From: Diadema setosum
Lineage: Eukaryota > Echinodermata > Echinoidea > Diadematoida > Diadematidae
Length of the DNA stretch: 64,000 nucleotides
NCBI GenBank assembly: GCA_033980235.1
Contig: CM067059.1
Coordinates: 20,160,100 to 20,224,099, forward strand
Direction of reading: 5' to 3'
A program made the position numbers and the translations under genes. The notes beneath the pieces were generated by a model. That model made no database searches and was not told the origin of the DNA. It saw only the letters and a list, made by a program, of their open reading frames with translations. Shown here in pieces: positions 62,501 through 64,000 of the stretch (its first letter is position 1; every line of letters starts with the position of its first letter).

Positions 62501-63167
62501 TGAAACTTGGTAGAAATATTCTTTGACATTTCACACATCCGATCAAAGTGAAAAAACGGAAAATTTTCATTGCATATGAGCTGTGCGTGCGTATATGTGC
62601 GCGCGCGTACGCGTCCGTCCAATTTTTTCAATTTTTCAAAAAATACTCCAAATGGTCTGAAACGTGTGCAAAAAAATTTTGAGCTCGATTTGAGCATGCA
62701 AATATTTCAACGCGCGCATACGCGCGCATTCTAAAATAAATATGAATTTTGACAATATGAGTAGAATCCGCTTGACTTAAAGTATATGTGACGTAAATTT
62801 CATTGAAGAATTCTATTCCATTAATGAGATATGGATGAAAATGTGTTTTCATATAATGACGTCATAGTGACGTCACGGTCGACTGATCACTATGATTTTA
62901 TAAAATTTTTCGTCTTTGGGACATGATACATATATGGTATGAGTTTGAAATTGATACTGTGAGAACTTTCTGAGTACGTAGATACACAACTTTTGTCCAG
63001 AAATAAAGAAAGAAGAAGAAGAACAAAGAATCCGTACAGATACAGAAGGTGATCCGAGAGGACACTCGGATCACCTAAAAAGTTTACGCACGATGCCCGA
63101 CGGACGACGCACGACGGACGAAGGGCGATCGCAATAGCTCACTTAAGCCTTTGGCTCAGGTGAGCTA
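59574..63167 (+). mobile_element. element A, copy 2 (HINE-like), itself interrupted
   Basis: It starts ACAAGAGACCCGCGGGTCT, a perfect 5' hairpin, then GCGCTCACCTGAA. It ends in the 3' hairpin built on TAGCTCACTTAAGCC / GGCTCAGGTGAGCTA, with ACGACGGACGAAGGGCGATC before it, as in copy 1. Core units of about 324 bases have landmarks at 59931 and 60249. Element B is inserted at 60493-63077: the flanks GATGAAAATGT and AAAAAGTTTACGCACGA are contiguous in copy 1 (47371-47395). Confidence 0.7.
60493..63077 (+). mobile_element. hairpin-ended element B (HINE-like) inserted in element A
   Basis: It starts ACTAGACTTGG, then hairpin AATTTGTC..GACAAATT (60503-60524), then subterminal TTAGGTGATCC. It ends with hairpin GTGATCCGAG-AGGACA-CTCGGATCAC and TCACCTA, matching the left subterminal repeat inverted. 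The core has two long diverged units about 785 bases apart (60715 and 61497: ACCTTTGACCC, CAAGATGGC, AAAGTGGTTATTTTGTGAAA). A shorter motif CTACAACATA(T/C)TAAAAT recurs near 61138, 61360 and 61926, with a more diverged copy at 62146. CpG-rich runs GCGCGCG occur at 62440-62730. At 2.6 kb it is the largest mobile element here, still without a credible protein. Confidence 0.65.
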
Positions 63168-63240
63168 AAAAAAGGAATTCAACAAAATGGCGGATTTCTA
63201 CTTGGTACCCCAGGATACCAAAACCACATCATATGACAGT
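63168..63240. mobile_element. right part of the interrupted family-F copy
   Basis: AAAGGAATTCAACAAAATGGCGGATTT, then TTGGTACCCCAGGATACC and CATCATATGACA, correspond to the reverse complement of 35265-35325. Confidence 0.65.
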
Positions 63241-64000
63241 AACAGCCTGAGGGGGGGGGGGGGGGGGAGCCAGGAATTACTGTTGATAGAAATTCACCTG
63301 AAGCTTTGCACATGAGAGCTTGATTGCGGGTAATATATGGGTTTAGAATAGCCGCAATGTCTTCCCTGGGAATAGAAAAATGGAAAATATGCCTGCTCCC
63401 TAATCATGAATCAACATTGGGTTTACCCCCCCCCCCCCATGGCCCTTGAAAAGGTAGCAGGAAAGTAAAAGAGCCAGGGGTAGGAAATAACTGTAAAGTG
63501 AGTCAACCATTTGCCCTCTAGCCTTCCTCCTCCTTTCTAGATCTACATAGATGGTTGTAGCCCATTCTACAAGACATGTATTGCAGCAGAATCAAATAGA
63601 TAGGTTATGGAAAATGAAAGTTATGTGGAAAACATCTTGCCATACTGAATTCATGGTCATCATTCGACTCACAATAAACACAATTTACAGCATGTTTTCT
63701 TACAGCGCTAAGAAGGTAAATATAACAGTTCCAGAGAATTTAATATGAGTGCAAGCCTGCAAAATAAGCGAGCAGAGATGAAGAACAGAGCACTGCAAAA
63801 GTGAATGAATGAATTACTCAAATGCCCAGCAACATTCAAGCAATCAAGTATACATTGTATGATCAATTATCAGGAATGATGGTTTCTCAAGTTCAAGCAC
63901 AAAAATGTCATATTCACTACCAAATATTTTGCTGCCTAAGCAAATATCTCATGTTAATATCATGAAGGTTAATTCCTCAAGTTCAAGACTTTTCAGGTAA

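Larger units (their letters stand above)
55153..64000 (-). other. AKT: AKT upstream intron / 5' region
   Basis: This lies upstream of the acceptor at 55154-55153. No 5' UTR exon or promoter was recognised. Content is mainly repeats: a degraded SINE, a candidate LTR and the nested element cluster from 59500. The unrepeated stretches 55840-57285, 58415-59495 and 63245-64000 show nothing I can name; the last has a G run at 63252-63268 and a C run at 63427-63439. Confidence 0.6.

Overview
This is a eukaryotic, intron-dominated window: AT-rich, full of homopolymer C/G/A runs and microsatellites, with no bacterial-style gene packing. The one gene I can name with confidence is AKT (protein kinase B) on the minus strand. 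Three consecutive coding exons are present (55075-55152, 10239-10364, 8280-8391). Together they encode residues 1-101, nearly the whole PH domain, with canonical splice sites and matching phases. The kinase domain lies beyond the left edge and the upstream 5' UTR exon beyond the right edge, or unrecognised. The protein is clearly animal. The repeat content (TTAA MITEs, tRNA-derived SINEs with an AAAC tail, 'TGACCTTTGACCT' minisatellites, long C/G tracts) suggests a marine invertebrate deuterostome, most likely an echinoderm such as a sea urchin. That assignment is an inference from general appearance, not a database match.

Layout from left to right. 1-8279 is the AKT intron after exon 8280-8391, with a SINE, two TTAA MITEs and the 3' end of a hairpin-ended repeat. 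8392-10238 is a short AKT intron with nothing recognisable. 10365-55074 is a 44.7 kb AKT intron. It holds an orphan plus-strand coding stretch (16727-17014), several MITEs, an inverted pair of tRNA-like repeats, a GC-rich near-perfect palindrome (30001-30172), a second foldback, a 2 kb zone with seven copies of GTAACGTATCTGA, inverted arrays of a minisatellite centred on the palindrome GGGCATATGCCC, and three large hairpin-ended tandem-repeat elements (19589-20921, 46086-47451, 52325-53392). 55153-64000 lies upstream of the start-codon exon. It carries a candidate solo LTR and a three-level nest of repeats (59500-63240).

The most informative pattern is in the mobile DNA. Four unrelated-looking repeat families (A-D) share one architecture: a short 5' terminus, a hairpin, a subterminal inverted repeat, a core of tandem repeats, a second hairpin at the 3' end, and the matching inverted repeat. 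This is the layout described for non-autonomous Helentron/Helitron2 derivatives (HINE/DINE-1-like). One copy is caught inside another, and that one inside a third family, with the undisturbed target sites also present in this window.

I see no protein-coding system that is new in itself. The strongest unexplained signals are the orphan 95-codon reading frame, the GTAACGTATCTGA cluster, the GC-rich palindrome, and a duplicated FOX/ETS-like module at 24.05 and 28.08 kb.
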